Origin: Camellia lanceoleosa
Lineage: Eukaryota > Streptophyta > Magnoliopsida > Ericales > Theaceae
DNA length: 64,000 nt
Reading direction: 5' to 3'
Assembly: GCA_025200525.1 (NCBI GenBank)
Contig: CM045767.1
Span: forward strand, 119,100,021 to 119,164,020
The first letter of the stretch is position 1; each line of letters begins with the position of its first letter. The notes below the pieces were generated by a model that saw only the letters and a list, made by a program, of their open reading frames with translations, was not told where the DNA came from and made no database searches. The position numbers and the translations under genes were made by a program. Below, in pieces: positions 48,660 through 59,859 of this stretch.

Positions 48660-49470
48660 CCTTTATTAGGATGTCAGGACGAGGAAGTTTGGATTTCCTC
48701 CTTCCGCCGGGAAGAATTGAGGAAACAATTTGTGGGTTACGCCAGTACTACACCTTTGGTACAGTTTGAAACGTGGTTTGCTAACCTGTCAGTGTTTGCT
48801 CCAGAGTTAGTGGAGACGGAAGAATTACGTTGTGCGGAGTTTGAGGGAAAGTTGTGTGACGACATCCGTGTAAGGATTGCGGGTTCTTGGCATAGAAGTT
48901 ACAAGCAGGCTTGTTAAGGTCTGCGGCTCATGTGGAGGCGGTACTAGCTATAGGGGCGAATAGGGAAGAGACCATAGTTCGGGTGTTGGTCGCTAGGGAA
49001 AGGTCATCTCGGTGACTCCCACAACTTATAGGTACTCTAAGCCAAGTAAGAAATGGAAGAAGGTATGCTCACCCCGGTAGGGTCCTTACCTCCGCCAAGA
49101 GTTTCAGACACCTCTATTGGAGGGCCCAGAGAGGTCGAGATGTCTCTTGTTTTAAATGTGGTCTCATTGGCCACAAGGTGTCGGTTTGCCCACGAGGAAG
49201 AGGGTGGATTGGCGATTCGACCAAGAGTGGCACCACTGAACCTTTTGGTCACCAGATTTTGGATCGGCAGAGCGTCTGATGGGGAGGCGATTGTTGGAAT
49301 CCCCACCGCCAGATTTTGCACCATCGTATATTCGGGATCCACTTACTTGTTGGGTGTGTAAACAAAGCAGGTCATCTTAAACGTTTCAGAACCAACCGGG
49401 GCTTTTTAAAGGTTTTGCAACCTAGTCGAGCTCGATTTCATTTGATCAAGGGCGATGTCGTTTGGGGACT
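48660..49470 (+). pseudogene. Degenerate gypsy gag with zinc knuckles
   Basis: From ATG 48671 one frame reads MSGRGSLDFLLPPGRIEETI. Changing frames then give AAHVEAVLAIGANREET and a CCHC knuckle CFKCGLIGHKVSVCPRGR (near 49149-49200). A second knuckle-like CWVCKQAGHLKRF appears near 49348 after a frame change, with its last Cys replaced by Arg. The CCHC motifs are typical of gag nucleocapsid. The number of stops and shifts is high compared with the nearly identical LTRs, so the copy was probably mobilised already defective. Confidence 0.7.
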
Positions 49471-52430
49471 AGCGAGCCGAACCATGGCCTCGAGAGTCGA
49501 GTTCCAAAGCCCCAGATGGGGAAATTTGTGGTTGTTCCAGGTCTGGATGGAGGGGTCACATCGGTAGTTCTTGTCCGTGGCGTGGAAGCTCGTAGATTAT
49601 CTTATGTTTGGGAATGGCCAACTTTGGCGGTCTAGCAAGGGGCATAGTGGTGGTGATACCGTCGGGTTGATTTTATTTTGACTAATTCGTTTTGTCATTA
49701 GTGGAATATTGTTTTGTGATCATTAGGTTCGGTTGTGTAACCTATGTGTTTTGGGAATGTTGAAACATCTAAACTGTTTGGTTATCTATATATATATATA
49801 TATATATATGCTTTGTTTGTTAATTCCCGTGGATTGGGTGGATTTGGAGCTTGTAATAGCTCTACAGTTTTATTAATGTAATAAGCTGCTGTAAGACCAT
49901 AAAATTTTTGGTATTAATGCATTTTATGTGGGTGACTTGATTTGGGAAAGATAAGGGCTAAAGAGCCATGTTTTTATAAGTTGAGAACCACTGAGGGTTG
50001 CGTGTCTTAACCCAGGCAATATTGGGGCGAGGACTGTTTTACTTGCCGAGTGTGTGGAATTTTAGGGGTGTTACCCATTTAAAATTTTGTGCGTGGTATA
50101 GATTTTGGTCTATTGTCGGGTGAACTCGAGAGGATGTGAAGTGTGCGATTAATACTAGTTGTAGTAAGTATTTAGTATGGTGTCCTACGGGGGGCATAAT
50201 GCATAATTTTGTTAGGGATGGACTTGTACCTTCGTGGTAGGTAGTGTTGTCAAGATTGCATGAGTACAGTTTGGCCGTTTTGAGTAAGGGATGTTAGTCC
50301 CTATATAAGGTAGTGGTTGTCGTATTGGGAGTGGTATGTTGTGAGTAGCTGGTACTATATCTCGGGCAGTGGTATACTTGGTGTGTCTTAAGTTTTCAGA
50401 TTCCTTTATTTGGATCGAATGTGATAAATTTGTATTTTAGCACTCGTCAGGCCAGGTGATATTAAGGGTTGATTGGGTGTATAGCCGTGGTTGAGGTGTG
50501 ACCCGTGAGACGAGTCACTGTGGTAAGTCTTTTGCGAAAAAAGGGTTGAAATGTTAATGAGAAGGTTGAGGACTTTTACTCCTCTGGGAAGTTTGAATGG
50601 TGTGTCTTTGAAAGCCTTATTGGCGATATGTAACGGTGTCGGAGTTGGTTCATGGAGGTTGTCTAGTGATAGATTGGCTAGTGGTTTGGCTCGGGGTTGG
50701 GTGTCTGAATTGTACTCTCGGGGTGAGTGACAAGTAAGATTTGGAATGAAAGGTGGACCATATAGGTCGTTAGCGGATGAAGATACGATATTAGTTTGTA
50801 TTCGGTACGAACGGTGACTTGGTTGTGGTGAACGTCTCGGTGTAGCAAACCCAGTTAGTTAACTCAGTACGGGGGGAAAGGAGTAAGCAAATTTTGTTAC
50901 TCCAAGATCGGTCGAGGTGATGAGTGAAATCTCTAAATGAGGGAGTTTTGCACCGTGCAATGCATGATAGTGTGTGGTTAGTATATGCTGTTAGTTGATG
51001 AATAGAAGGGAATTAATCATAGGAAATTCCAGAAAATTCCTTAGTTAGGTTTTGGTTTGGTTTTTGACTGAAACCGAGAGGTTGGAGGTTTGGTAGGCTA
51101 GGTCACTTCGGCATGAGGGTCCATCGTTCACTTCGGATGGTGACAACAGTGAGGTGGTAAGGTTGTGAAGAGTAAGTGGGTCACCCTATTAGAATCATTT
51201 TGACTAGTTAGGTTCAGATTTGTGTGGTGTAAGACACGAGGGTGTGCAATGTTATCCTTTAGGTCGTGCGTTGTTGGGAAATTTCAAGTGTTTGGGAGTC
51301 TTCCTTGAAAGTGTTGTGGTGAGCATCGCGTCATCACCATGGGTATGGCGGGTGTTGTGGGTTGGGTTTGTGTGTTTCACTTGGGGTTCATTGGGTACTC
51401 TTTGCAAGCTAAAATAATCTGAGAGGAATCTTTGAGCTTGACTGTGTGGCCATTGTAAGTGTCATGTTTTGGTGGTGGTCGATTAATCCAAATAATGTGT
51501 GGGAGTTAGACTCAGCCTAGCCTAAGTGGTGGTTGTTGTTTCTTGTGAGATGTTGGTGGACAATACAATTTTGGGGTGGTAATGTGTCGTAACATTGTTC
51601 CTTATACCGCTTTGTTACATATACTTGGTTTGTGGAAGCTAACTAGAAGCCTTATGTGTGAATATTTTCGCGTTTCCCTTGTTGGGGGTATTTAGTGCTA
51701 AACACTAGTTTGAGTGTGGTTGGTAGTCGAGGTGTAGTGGACGTTGCAGAACGTGGTAGTGATAGTATGTGTTTTACTATTCTCATTGTTAATGGGTCTT
51801 GCGTAATCTGAGTGAATTTTAGATCTGACAGGAATCCCTGGATCCATTAATGGGTATTTGAGCATACGTTATATCTTCTGGTGTATTGTTGAACTGGGTG
51901 AACATGGTACATGTTATGGTTTGTGGTAGTACTTTGGGGTTTTGCCTTGAAAATGGGAATCTATTTAGCATTATACATGTTAAATGTGTTGTAGAAATGT
52001 AAGGGCATCATTAATATTGAATGTGTTATAAAATTGTGGACCACCCATGTTTGTTGTTATGTAATCTCATATTTAGATTTCATCATATTAGTGGACTTAA
52101 GAGCTTTATATATGTCTTAAGTTGTAAAACGTTGAGAATGTTTTGGTTTAATGTTAACATTTTGAAACTTGCCTTTTTATGGAAGTGGAGTATAACACTT
52201 TTATATTGAATGTGTTGTTTATATCATGAGATTGAATATGATATGGAAATTGTTAACATTGAAAGGGTTAATGCATAATATTGATGCAGGTTGAAATATA
52301 TGTTGATTTATACATATTGTGAGATGACTTTTGATAAGAGATGAAGCGACTGGTATCGGGGCAAGTTGTTATTATTGTTTTATAATATCATTACAAACTC
52401 ATGCTTAATTTCGGGGACGAAATTCTTTTA
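49471..52430 (+). other. Non-coding interior of the gag-only element
   Basis: The sequence is T/G-rich with many stops in all plus frames. I searched for protease (DTG/DSG), reverse transcriptase (YxDD), RNase H and integrase signatures and saw none. A (TA)n run lies at about 49790-49809. Confidence 0.6.
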
Positions 52431-52442
52431 AGGGGGGGAGGT
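52431..52442 (+). other. Polypurine tract
   Basis: TTCTTTTAAGGGGGGGAGGT directly precedes the 3' LTR, the plus-strand primer position. Confidence 0.85.
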
Positions 52443-54360
52443 TATAGCGACCCCGGTCCTTTCCCATTTAATTATTGTATCCGGACTTAGGTTCCGTAGA
52501 TTTGACTGTGGTATAATTGTTGTTGTCATCTTTTATTTTCTTATTTGGAGTTATAGGATGTGTTGGGCGGGTTTGGAACAGGTTGGTTGAGCTTAGGAAC
52601 CAAAACTAGTTGCCCAGACTTTTGGCTTGTCCGCCGAGCGGAGTTTGACGCCGGCGAGGACTTGTTGTTGCTTGTCCGCTCAAGCGGGGTTTTGAGCTCG
52701 GGAAAACAAGCCATCCAAGATTTCTTGTGCGAGGTTGGGCCGAGCGGGAGTTGGGCGCTCGGCGGGAGTTCAGGAGTGTCCGCCGAAGGGAGTTTGTCCG
52801 CCGGCGGGAAGTTGAGTATAAAATCGTGTTTTAGCGTTTTAAAACAGTTTTTCACCTTCTTTTCAGATTCTAAACCCTAAGTTCCGAGTTTTCTCTCTCC
52901 CAACTCATCTTCTCTCTCAAGTTTGATCTTCTTAGAGTGTTTTTCTACCCTAGTTCCTTCATTAAAAAGGTAGAGGAGAGTGAGGGCTTTCATTTAATCT
53001 GAGCATTTGTTGGTTTGGAGCACTTTGAAGTTTTGGGCATCATCTTCATCTTCTCCTTTTTGAGTTATTTCTTCGAGGTAGGGATTTCCTACTCCATTTA
53101 TACGTTTAATCCTAAGTATTGGTATTTTGGTATGTGGGGTAGTTTGGTAATTTTGGGAGAAACCCTAGGGTTTGACATAGATTAATTTATGTAATTAATT
53201 TAGGGAAGAATGTGGAATTGGGTTTAATTCATGAAATTGGGAGATTATGAGATTAATTGATGTAGTTGGAGAATTTAATCACTCATCTGTGAAATTGAGA
53301 GTTATGTGTTGTATATTTATTTATTGCTTGTTTAGAAATAACTGTTTTGGGCTATCGGTGGAGGATAGCCATGATTGTTGTAGACGTTGCATGTGGACTA
53401 GGAAAAAATTGAAACTAATCACTTGATTAAGTTGTTGAGTATAAAGGTTGGAATAATACATTAAATTTATGTATTGATTGATTGTGTAAATGACTTTACG
53501 TGTATATGCATTACTTGTGTATGGGAGGAGATAGGGGATGTACTCCACGGTTTAGGGGAAGATGGGGGATGTACCTCTAAACCGTTAATGATTATGGGAA
53601 GATAGGGATGAACCTGTGGTTCCGCTTATATGCGCACCTATAGCAGAGATACAGCTCATATGCTTATCTATTTGATATGATACATCACAAAAATGTGTAT
53701 CAGTTGGGAAGTATGGAAGTGAATTTGATTGTGATTGATACACTACCAACATGTGTATTTGTTATGTTATATGAGAGATTTAACTTGATGTGTTATCCCT
53801 GTTGAATTGGAAAGATTGTTAATAAGAGATGAAACCCCGTTGAGGTATTTGGGCCAGGTTCTGAGCCATAGTTGGAAGATGAATTATGCCATAGACAAAG
53901 TGTCATAGGCAATGTAGACATTTGTGTTATGAAATTGTAATTGGATTATTTTGTGTTAACCATGTATCAGATGCTACTGCTTTAGTTAATTCATATGCTT
54001 AGTTTAGTACTTTTCTACTGGGCTGTGGCTCACCCTATATGGGAACTTCATTTTCAGGTTCAGGTGGTTCACTACCTCCAAGGACTTAGCTTGTGAGGAT
54101 TTGGACTCGAAGATTTGTTTTATTTTATTTGTTGTATTTGAACTTTATGTAAACATTCAAGCCTAGGGCTTTATTTGTATTTGAGTTAGAACTCATGGAA
54201 TTGTGTCCAAGTGTTGGCTTGGCAAGATGTAAGCCCGTAGGGCATTTATTATGATGTTTTTATTTCGCAATACTCTGATGATTGAAATAATACAATGTAT
54301 CCTTTTGATAATGCATGTTAATGTCTTATACTTAATGGGCTTAATTTTGAGGGTGTTACA
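52443..54360 (+). repeat. 3' LTR (TA...CA ends)
   Basis: It starts TATAGCGACC and ends GAGGGTGTTACA, followed by TTCTC. It is nearly identical to the 5' LTR except in the tag array. Confidence 0.93.
52630..52810 (+). repeat. Eroded tag array (3' LTR)
   Basis: Every tag differs from its 5' partner, mostly by loss of one to several bases inside or next to the palindrome: CGCTCGAGCGGGG becomes CGCCGAGCGG, GCCGGCGAGG, GCTCAAGCGGGG, GCTCGGG, GGCCGAGCGGG, CGCTCGGCGGG, CGCCGAAGGG and CGCCGGCGGG. Eight tags are present against seven in the 5' LTR; the extra one completes a fourth pair. Spacer DNA between tags is mostly conserved. Confidence 0.9.
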
Positions 54361-54909
54361 TTCTCTTTCTCAAGGCCATGTTTCTTTCAATTGCATGGGT
54401 ACTCACTTTGTTTCTGTAGCAACATAGTTATAAAATTAAATAAAATCTATATACGAAGTGTAAAATTCAAGTTAAAGTTGTAATTTTATTTCCCAAAATA
54501 AATTCAATTGTATTGGGTTTCACTATAACCATCCGTATTTGAAATTTAATCGACAAAGAATTTAAATCATGCGATTTTATAATTTTGTTCTTTGTTGAAG
54601 CAATCGAAGAAAGATGAAAAACACAATTATAAGTGCTTGAATTTTTTGTAGCATCATCTCTTTCTCTTCCTCGCATGTGCGATTGCATGATTCGATTGAG
54701 ATTAAGTGGTTCAAAGCTTGCAAATTGTATCAGTATGCATGATTCTAATGCAATGATCTGAGAATCCAGTTGGTGTAGGATTTTGATTTGAAACATAGGA
54801 TGTAGCAACTAGGCATGCACATGTTGGTTTTTATTTTTATTTAGTTGAATTATTATTTTTTATTTTGGCTTTCTATCCCTCATTTTGGTTTTCCAAATTG
54901 TCCTTTCAG

Positions 54910-55167
54910 GATGATACTGCGTTTGAAAAGCAAAGTTCCTTTTTTGCTCTTGCTGTTTCAGATATAATGCTAATCAATATGTAAGTTTGTTCTATATAGC
55001 TTAAGCAGCAAGCTGTATGGAATCCGAACATTTTATTTAAAATGATTTGTTAAGGTATTCTATAATTTATATAGATAATTTTGTTGAAAATCTTATTATT
55101 TATGTGGTGTCATGACATTGGCCGTGAGCAGGCTGCAAATAAGCCTCTTTTGAAAACTGTATTCTAG
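54910..55167 (+). pseudogene. RHD3: RHD3 exons continued, with lesions
   Basis: The exon at 54910-54980 follows CAG and reads DDTAFEKQSSFFALAVSDIM then LINM with a GT donor. It continues directly from RERGE at 46244 in RHD3 order. The next exon (55104-55167) reads [20 protein letters not shown] and then TAG, where RHD3 has Gln (CAG), a single C-to-T nonsense change at the exon end. Its acceptor is also lost: TATTTAT stands where AG is expected. RHD3 family sequence after this point (the G4 region) is absent. These lesions show that the captured gene cannot make a working GTPase. Confidence 0.9.
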
Positions 55168-55288
55168 GTATCTCCCATGTATCTATATCACACAAGCAAT
55201 TATTTTAAGTTACATAAGAGTATCCTTATTGTAGCTTTATACTATTTTTGCATAAGAGTATCCTTATTGTATGATTTTTAACCCTCAG

Positions 55289-55701
55289 GATAAAAGATGG
55301 AAATGCTGAAACACTCTATCCTAGATCATCCTTTGCCATCAATTGTACTGGTAAAGGTTTATTTACGTACATGTCTTTTGAGTGCACTATTTTTGTTCAC
55401 TTCAAGGTGGTTTTGAAAATTTAAAGCTTCTTTGATTCTCTTTTCAGGTGATGTCTGCAAAGGAGATGTTGTTTTGTTTGCACAGAAAGTATACAAGAAG
55501 TAACTCACTGGTTTCAGCTCTTGTTTTCCTTCTGTATATGAATCTCTTGATTTCCATCGTAGTTTGTAAATCATATTTGCTCGGTAAATGAAGGAGCTAA
55601 TTCCGAACAGGTTTATATCCAAACAGTTTGGAAAGAGAACTACTGCTGGGAGAGTTGTTAAGGAAAGCTATGGTGCTGCCAAACAACAACATACATTCAC
55701 A
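55289..55701 (+). pseudogene. Three exons of an unnamed conserved plant gene
   Basis: Exons 55289-55350, 55448-55499 and 55611-55701 have consensus AG acceptors and GT donors and join in one open frame of about 68 codons. They read IKDGNAETLYPRSSFAINCT, then GDVCKGDVVLFAQKVYKK, then FISKQFGKRTTAGRVVKESY followed by GAAKQQHTFT. From memory this resembles a conserved region of plant CCCH zinc-finger 62-like proteins (a domain of unknown function), but I cannot confirm the name. No stop or frameshift is visible, unlike the RHD3 piece just upstream. Start and end of the gene are absent, so it is a captured fragment. Confidence 0.65.
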
Positions 55702-56203
55702 GTAAGTTTGGGACATGTGTAGTGATGACTCGCTCAATTACTCAAGCTTCTCTTTTGCTAATGAAATCAATAATCTAGTGTTTTTTTCCTTTTCAATTTC
55801 TTTGAGTTAAACATTGTCATAGTTCATCCCTTATAAGTTTTTTTGCACAAAAATTCAGGATCTCCCTCTGTTTTGTCTTTATTAGAAGTTATTATTCTTC
55901 CCCTGTTTCTGTGGGTCACCTATTATTTCCTAACTAGTGACAAATGGTAGATGTCTCCAATTGAGGTTAGAGGATTAACACAAGTTGTGTAAGAAGGCAA
56001 CTATTGATCATAAATCTAGAGACACTTTCTAAGTAGAGCAACCATATTTTTATGTGGATTCAATGTACCCCCAGTACTGTCACTACAAATCTACTACTGT
56101 TCTAGATGCCAGATTTTTACCATCTACCTTATCTTTTCTACTTTCACATAGGGATTAACCTGATGAAATGATGTCCTGACTGAACATATTCTATGTAACA
56201 GCA

Positions 56204-56466
56204 TGAGGTGACATTGGATGAAATTTCAACATTATGCTGTTTGAAAGATGGATACCCTTGTTATGGTTATAATATTGTTATCTTCACTCTATTTATCCTT
56301 GTTTCTATGATCGGTAAAATACATCCTTTTCAGACATTGATTATGATATATGTATTATTATTGTTCAGTGAACTGATTGAAATGTTAAAACTATTTGCAG
56401 ACATACTTGGGGATCCAAATATTCAGGTTTTATTTCAAATGCACTAAGTACTCTCCTGACGAAAAG
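56204..56466 (+). other. Possible further captured exon(s)
   Basis: After ACAG at 56200-56203 an open stretch reads HEVTLDEISTLCCLKDGYPC. After GCAG at 56397-56400 a second reads TYLGIQIFRFYFKCTKYSPD and EK, followed by a GTAAGG donor. The splice-like borders suggest gene pieces. I do not recognise the protein, and the frames could be chance. Confidence 0.35.
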
Positions 56467-58680
56467 GTAAGGTCATTTATGCTAGTTCATTATTTCAACC
56501 TTTTGGGTGTAAATGCATTTTGTGTAGGCCTTGAACAATGAAGCCCAATGGGGTCACTTTTATGATGTACTAGATTTATGTAAATGGCAGTAGCAGTATT
56601 TATTGTGGGATTGAATTTATGTTTAGCTGGCAATACTATTTTATACCTGCAGAACAGCCTGAAGTAAGCATGTAGTTTGACCTTTTTTTTTGGGTGGGCT
56701 GCATTCAAGTAATCTTCTACCCACTTTTGAACATGATAGGTTTTGATTCAGGTTGCCTCCTTAACTCATTGAACTGAAAATTAACACAAATAATAAGTTC
56801 TAGATATATATATATATATATTAAAGTCTTTGAATGTCTATTTTTCTTCTTTTGAGATAAGTTATTTAAATGGCTGGTTTGGCATGCCTACCTAAAATCT
56901 GTTCGAAAAATGCTTGAGAGCTCTAGGATAAAAGCTCTAAAACATGCACTAATGACATGGAGGTGTGTGGGGTCCAGCTTGGTGTGATGTTTTAGCTTGA
57001 ATTTTTTTTTTTTTTTGACATGCCAGCTCAGTAGAGCTCTTTTTAGAGCTCTACTTTTAGAGCTCTATAGCATTGTTGAATTTGTTCAGTGTTAAGGCTA
57101 GGCACTGGCTGTATTGATCTGACGAGAATTTGATAGGGCTCAAATTCAAAAGCAAACTATAATTTTGCTGGAATTTGAGCTTCAGTATTTCTATACTTTA
57201 AACTGTTGGACCAATTGATGTCATAACAAATCATCCAGAGGTATAGCTATTTGACCACATCATAGCTGCAGTGTAAATTTGTCAAGGCAGCATAGGAACT
57301 CAAAACATGTGAATTTGGATACTATTTTAACCATCTTGCCCCCACTGAAGGGCAAGGTTGCATGGTCTAAGACTGTTAAAACATAGCAAGATAATTGTTA
57401 ATTCTTGACATTGGTATACTTTCAAAGTTGGTTTCACAAATGGGCCTAAGTTGTATTTGAGGTGCATGGTGCAGAATCTAAGATATGATATCGTTGATGA
57501 GATCCGTATGAGCTACTTTTTTTGCCTAAAAAAAATATGATTTCAGCAAATAATGTCATGGTCCAACAGAAAATTGGGTTCATATAAGAGTTAAGATATA
57601 CTAATTGAATGAATTGATAATTACAAGTCTCCTACTTCAATTTTTGCGAATTGCTTTTATATGTTGTATGTGATGGATTTCATTGACATGCACAGAGAGA
57701 AGTGCTGGATAGTGAGGACCTGTGATTGTTTGTCACTTACATGGACAGACTTTAATTCTGGAGAATTTTCTATTTCAATAGCGTATTTTGTCATGGTTGA
57801 AAATCATATAATTCTCGTATTTTTGACAGTTACAACCTTTAAAGTATCTATCTATGGCTGATCCTATTCCTATAAAGGTGTGCTTCATCTCAAGTTATTA
57901 AATTAGGGAGCTGAAGGTTTAGATAAGGGGGTTGTATGCAAGTTGTTTCTTTTTAATTTAGTGTGCTGGGCTCTTATTATTTCCTCTACTTGGATTGCTC
58001 CCATACCAATTTGTAATTATTCAGGCTATGTGGTTTCTGCTTTTAAGACCAATAAGCTTTATTGATCCTTATTTGTTTTATAGTTTTTAGTGAGTTATAT
58101 GTTGATATCATATGATTTTGGTTGTCCATATAATACTTTTATCATTTATGTGATCCTTTCTGCATTGTTGCATATTGTCTTCTTTTGTGGTGCTGTTTTA
58201 CTAATATTTGTGTGGAGAATCAAAATAATTATGTCATTTTTTGTGGCTGTGGGGAAAGGATTGGGGGCAGTTTAACAACTAGATAAACTACATTATTTTT
58301 CGTGTGATCTAAATGTAAGTTTATAAATTAATTAGTAAGTTTATTCATATGCTTCAAGCGGTTTTTAAATTAATTTGTTTTTTTATTTTTCAGGTTAGAA
58401 ATTTCTTGGAGAGATGCAAAATATGGTCAAAGAATTCAAGAACTTACTTTTTTCAAGTTTTTTTTTATTTTATTTTTTAATGTATGTAATCACAGTTATT
58501 TTTTTTTTATTAATTTCTTTGTATATACTTTTAAACATTTAACTTTCATTTATGAAATATATGATGTTATTTCATTCAATATATGATTGTGATTCAAAAT
58601 ATAGTATATAATGTGTATTACATTATTCAAATGCGCATGCAAAAATAATATTGATTATTCTTTAAATATGTCAAATTTTT
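56467..58680. other. CACTA right interior, no gene recognised
   Basis: Mixed intron-like sequence. A (TA)n run is at about 56802-56820. Short AGAGCTCTA palindromes cluster at 56917-57075 (GAGAGCTCTAGG, TAGAGCTCTTTTTAGAGCTC, TAGAGCTCTATAG). No transposase motif is seen. Confidence 0.5.
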
Positions 58681-58689
58681 TTTTTAATC

Positions 58690-59060
58690 ACAGATTTTAT
58701 TAGTTATTAATCACACTTAAAATGTGTGATCTAAATATTTTTAACCACACTTAAAAATGTGATCTAAATGTTTTTAACCACACTTAAAAGGTGTGATCTA
58801 AATATTTTTAACCACACTTAAAAGGTGTGATCTAAAGTTTTTAATCACACTTAAAAAGGTGTGATCTAAATGTTTTTAACCACACTTAAAAGGTGTGATC
58901 TAAATGTTTTTAATCACACTTAAAAGATGTGATGAAAGCATTTTTTAATGACACTTAAAAAGTGTGATAAAAAATGACCATTTTTAATCACACTCCTAAA
59001 GACCACACTTTAATAAAACTTAAAAGGTGTGATTAAAAAACATACATCACACCAAAAAAG
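58690..59060. repeat. CACTA right subterminal repeat array
   Basis: About ten copies of TTTTTAACCACACTTAAAAGGTGTGATCTAAAT and variants lead to the right terminus. They share the AATCACAC/GTGTGATT core of the left array but have a shorter hairpin loop and CTAAAT spacers. Confidence 0.9.
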
Positions 59061-59211
59061 TGTGATCTTTATCTATATTTGTAGTAGTGTATGATTTGTT
59101 TTTGGAATGAGAATACAAAGGTGAAGTGTGAAAGATTCTTTTTGAGGGGATTGGTGGCTGAAATGTTAGTTCTCGAGCGTGGAAATCTATATTTTTGTTA
59201 GTGATTTTCTG

Positions 59212-59570
59212 GTGTTACATTGGAGTGTTATATTAGAGTATTACATTTAGAAAAAGTACATTAAGGAGTTTTTGTGTGTTACATTGATTGGAGTATTATG
59301 TTTGGAAAAAATACACTAAAAATTTTTTTTGAAATGTTATATTGTTACGTTTGAGAAAAGTACACTACGCAGTTTTTTAGTATGTTACATTGATTGAAGT
59401 ATTACAATAAGAAGTTTTTTTAGAATCTTATATTGTTACGTTTAAGAAAATTATACTAAGAAATTTTTTAGTGTGTTACATTGGAGCATTACATTTTTTG
59501 AGTATTACGTTTGGAAAAAGTATACTAGGAAGTTTTTTTAAAGTGTTACATTTAGTAATTTCAACATTAT
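59212..59570 (+). repeat. Degenerate tandem repeat, ~70-100-bp unit
   Basis: GTGTTACATTGATTGGAGTA, then TTACGTTTGGAAAAAGTACA and CTAAGGAGTTTTTT, recur with variation at least four times. No coding sequence is present. Confidence 0.65.
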
Positions 59571-59859
59571 AAGAAAACTTACATTTGTCAAGGCCCTTTA
59601 TGTAATGCACACTAGAATGAGCATTTTGGGCCCATAGGAAAAAAATGGAAGACCAAACAGTTTATAAGATCACTATTTAGGATTTATTAGTGTTTCACCC
59701 TAAGAAAAAAATGTGAATATTTTAAAATTATAATTTGTTTTTAGGAAATAAAGGATTAAACTACGTGAATAATTGAATGCTCACATTACTAGCAATCAAT
59801 ACAGGTGTATGAAATCATTATTTGAGAATTAGCTAAAAGACTAATTTATTAATTGAAAA

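Larger units (their letters stand above)
46350..54360 (+). mobile_element. Gag-only LTR retrotransposon (8.0 kb), TSD TTCTC
   Basis: The 5' LTR (46350-48272, 1923 bp) and 3' LTR (52443-54360, 1918 bp) both start TATAGCGACCCCGG and end TTACA. They are nearly identical outside the tag array, with scattered single changes. A 5-bp duplication TTCTC flanks them. The primer-binding site TGGTATCAGAGC (48276-48287) and polypurine tract AAGGGGGGGAGG (52431-52442) are both present. The 4.2-kb interior shows a decayed gag with CCHC knuckles but no protease, reverse transcriptase or integrase. The structure fits a non-autonomous gag-bearing or large retrotransposon derivative of gypsy type. It inserted in an intron of the captured RHD3 fragment and is therefore younger than the capture. 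Confidence 0.93.
40002..59089. mobile_element. CACTA transposon (19.1 kb) with captured genes, TSD TAT
   Basis: The left terminus CACAACTACAAAAATAGTTA matches the complement of the right terminus, CACTACTACAAATATAGATA, and both continue AAGATCACACTTT. The 3-bp duplication TAT flanks both ends (39999-40001, 59090-59092), as CACTA requires. Both subterminal regions are arrays of AATCACAC/GTGTGATT hairpins (40034-40850, 58690-59060). No TNP2-type transposase was found, so it needs help in trans. Between the ends lie a VAMP72/other chimeric exon, RHD3 exons, exons of a third gene, CT/CCA-rich repeat units, and a later 8-kb LTR insertion (46350-54360). Without that insertion it would be about 11 kb. 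Confidence 0.92.

Noticed and set aside
45925..55167. A native RHD3 gene at this locus
   Set aside because: Only a few exons are present, they carry lesions, and they lie with pieces of other genes inside a TSD-bounded CACTA element.
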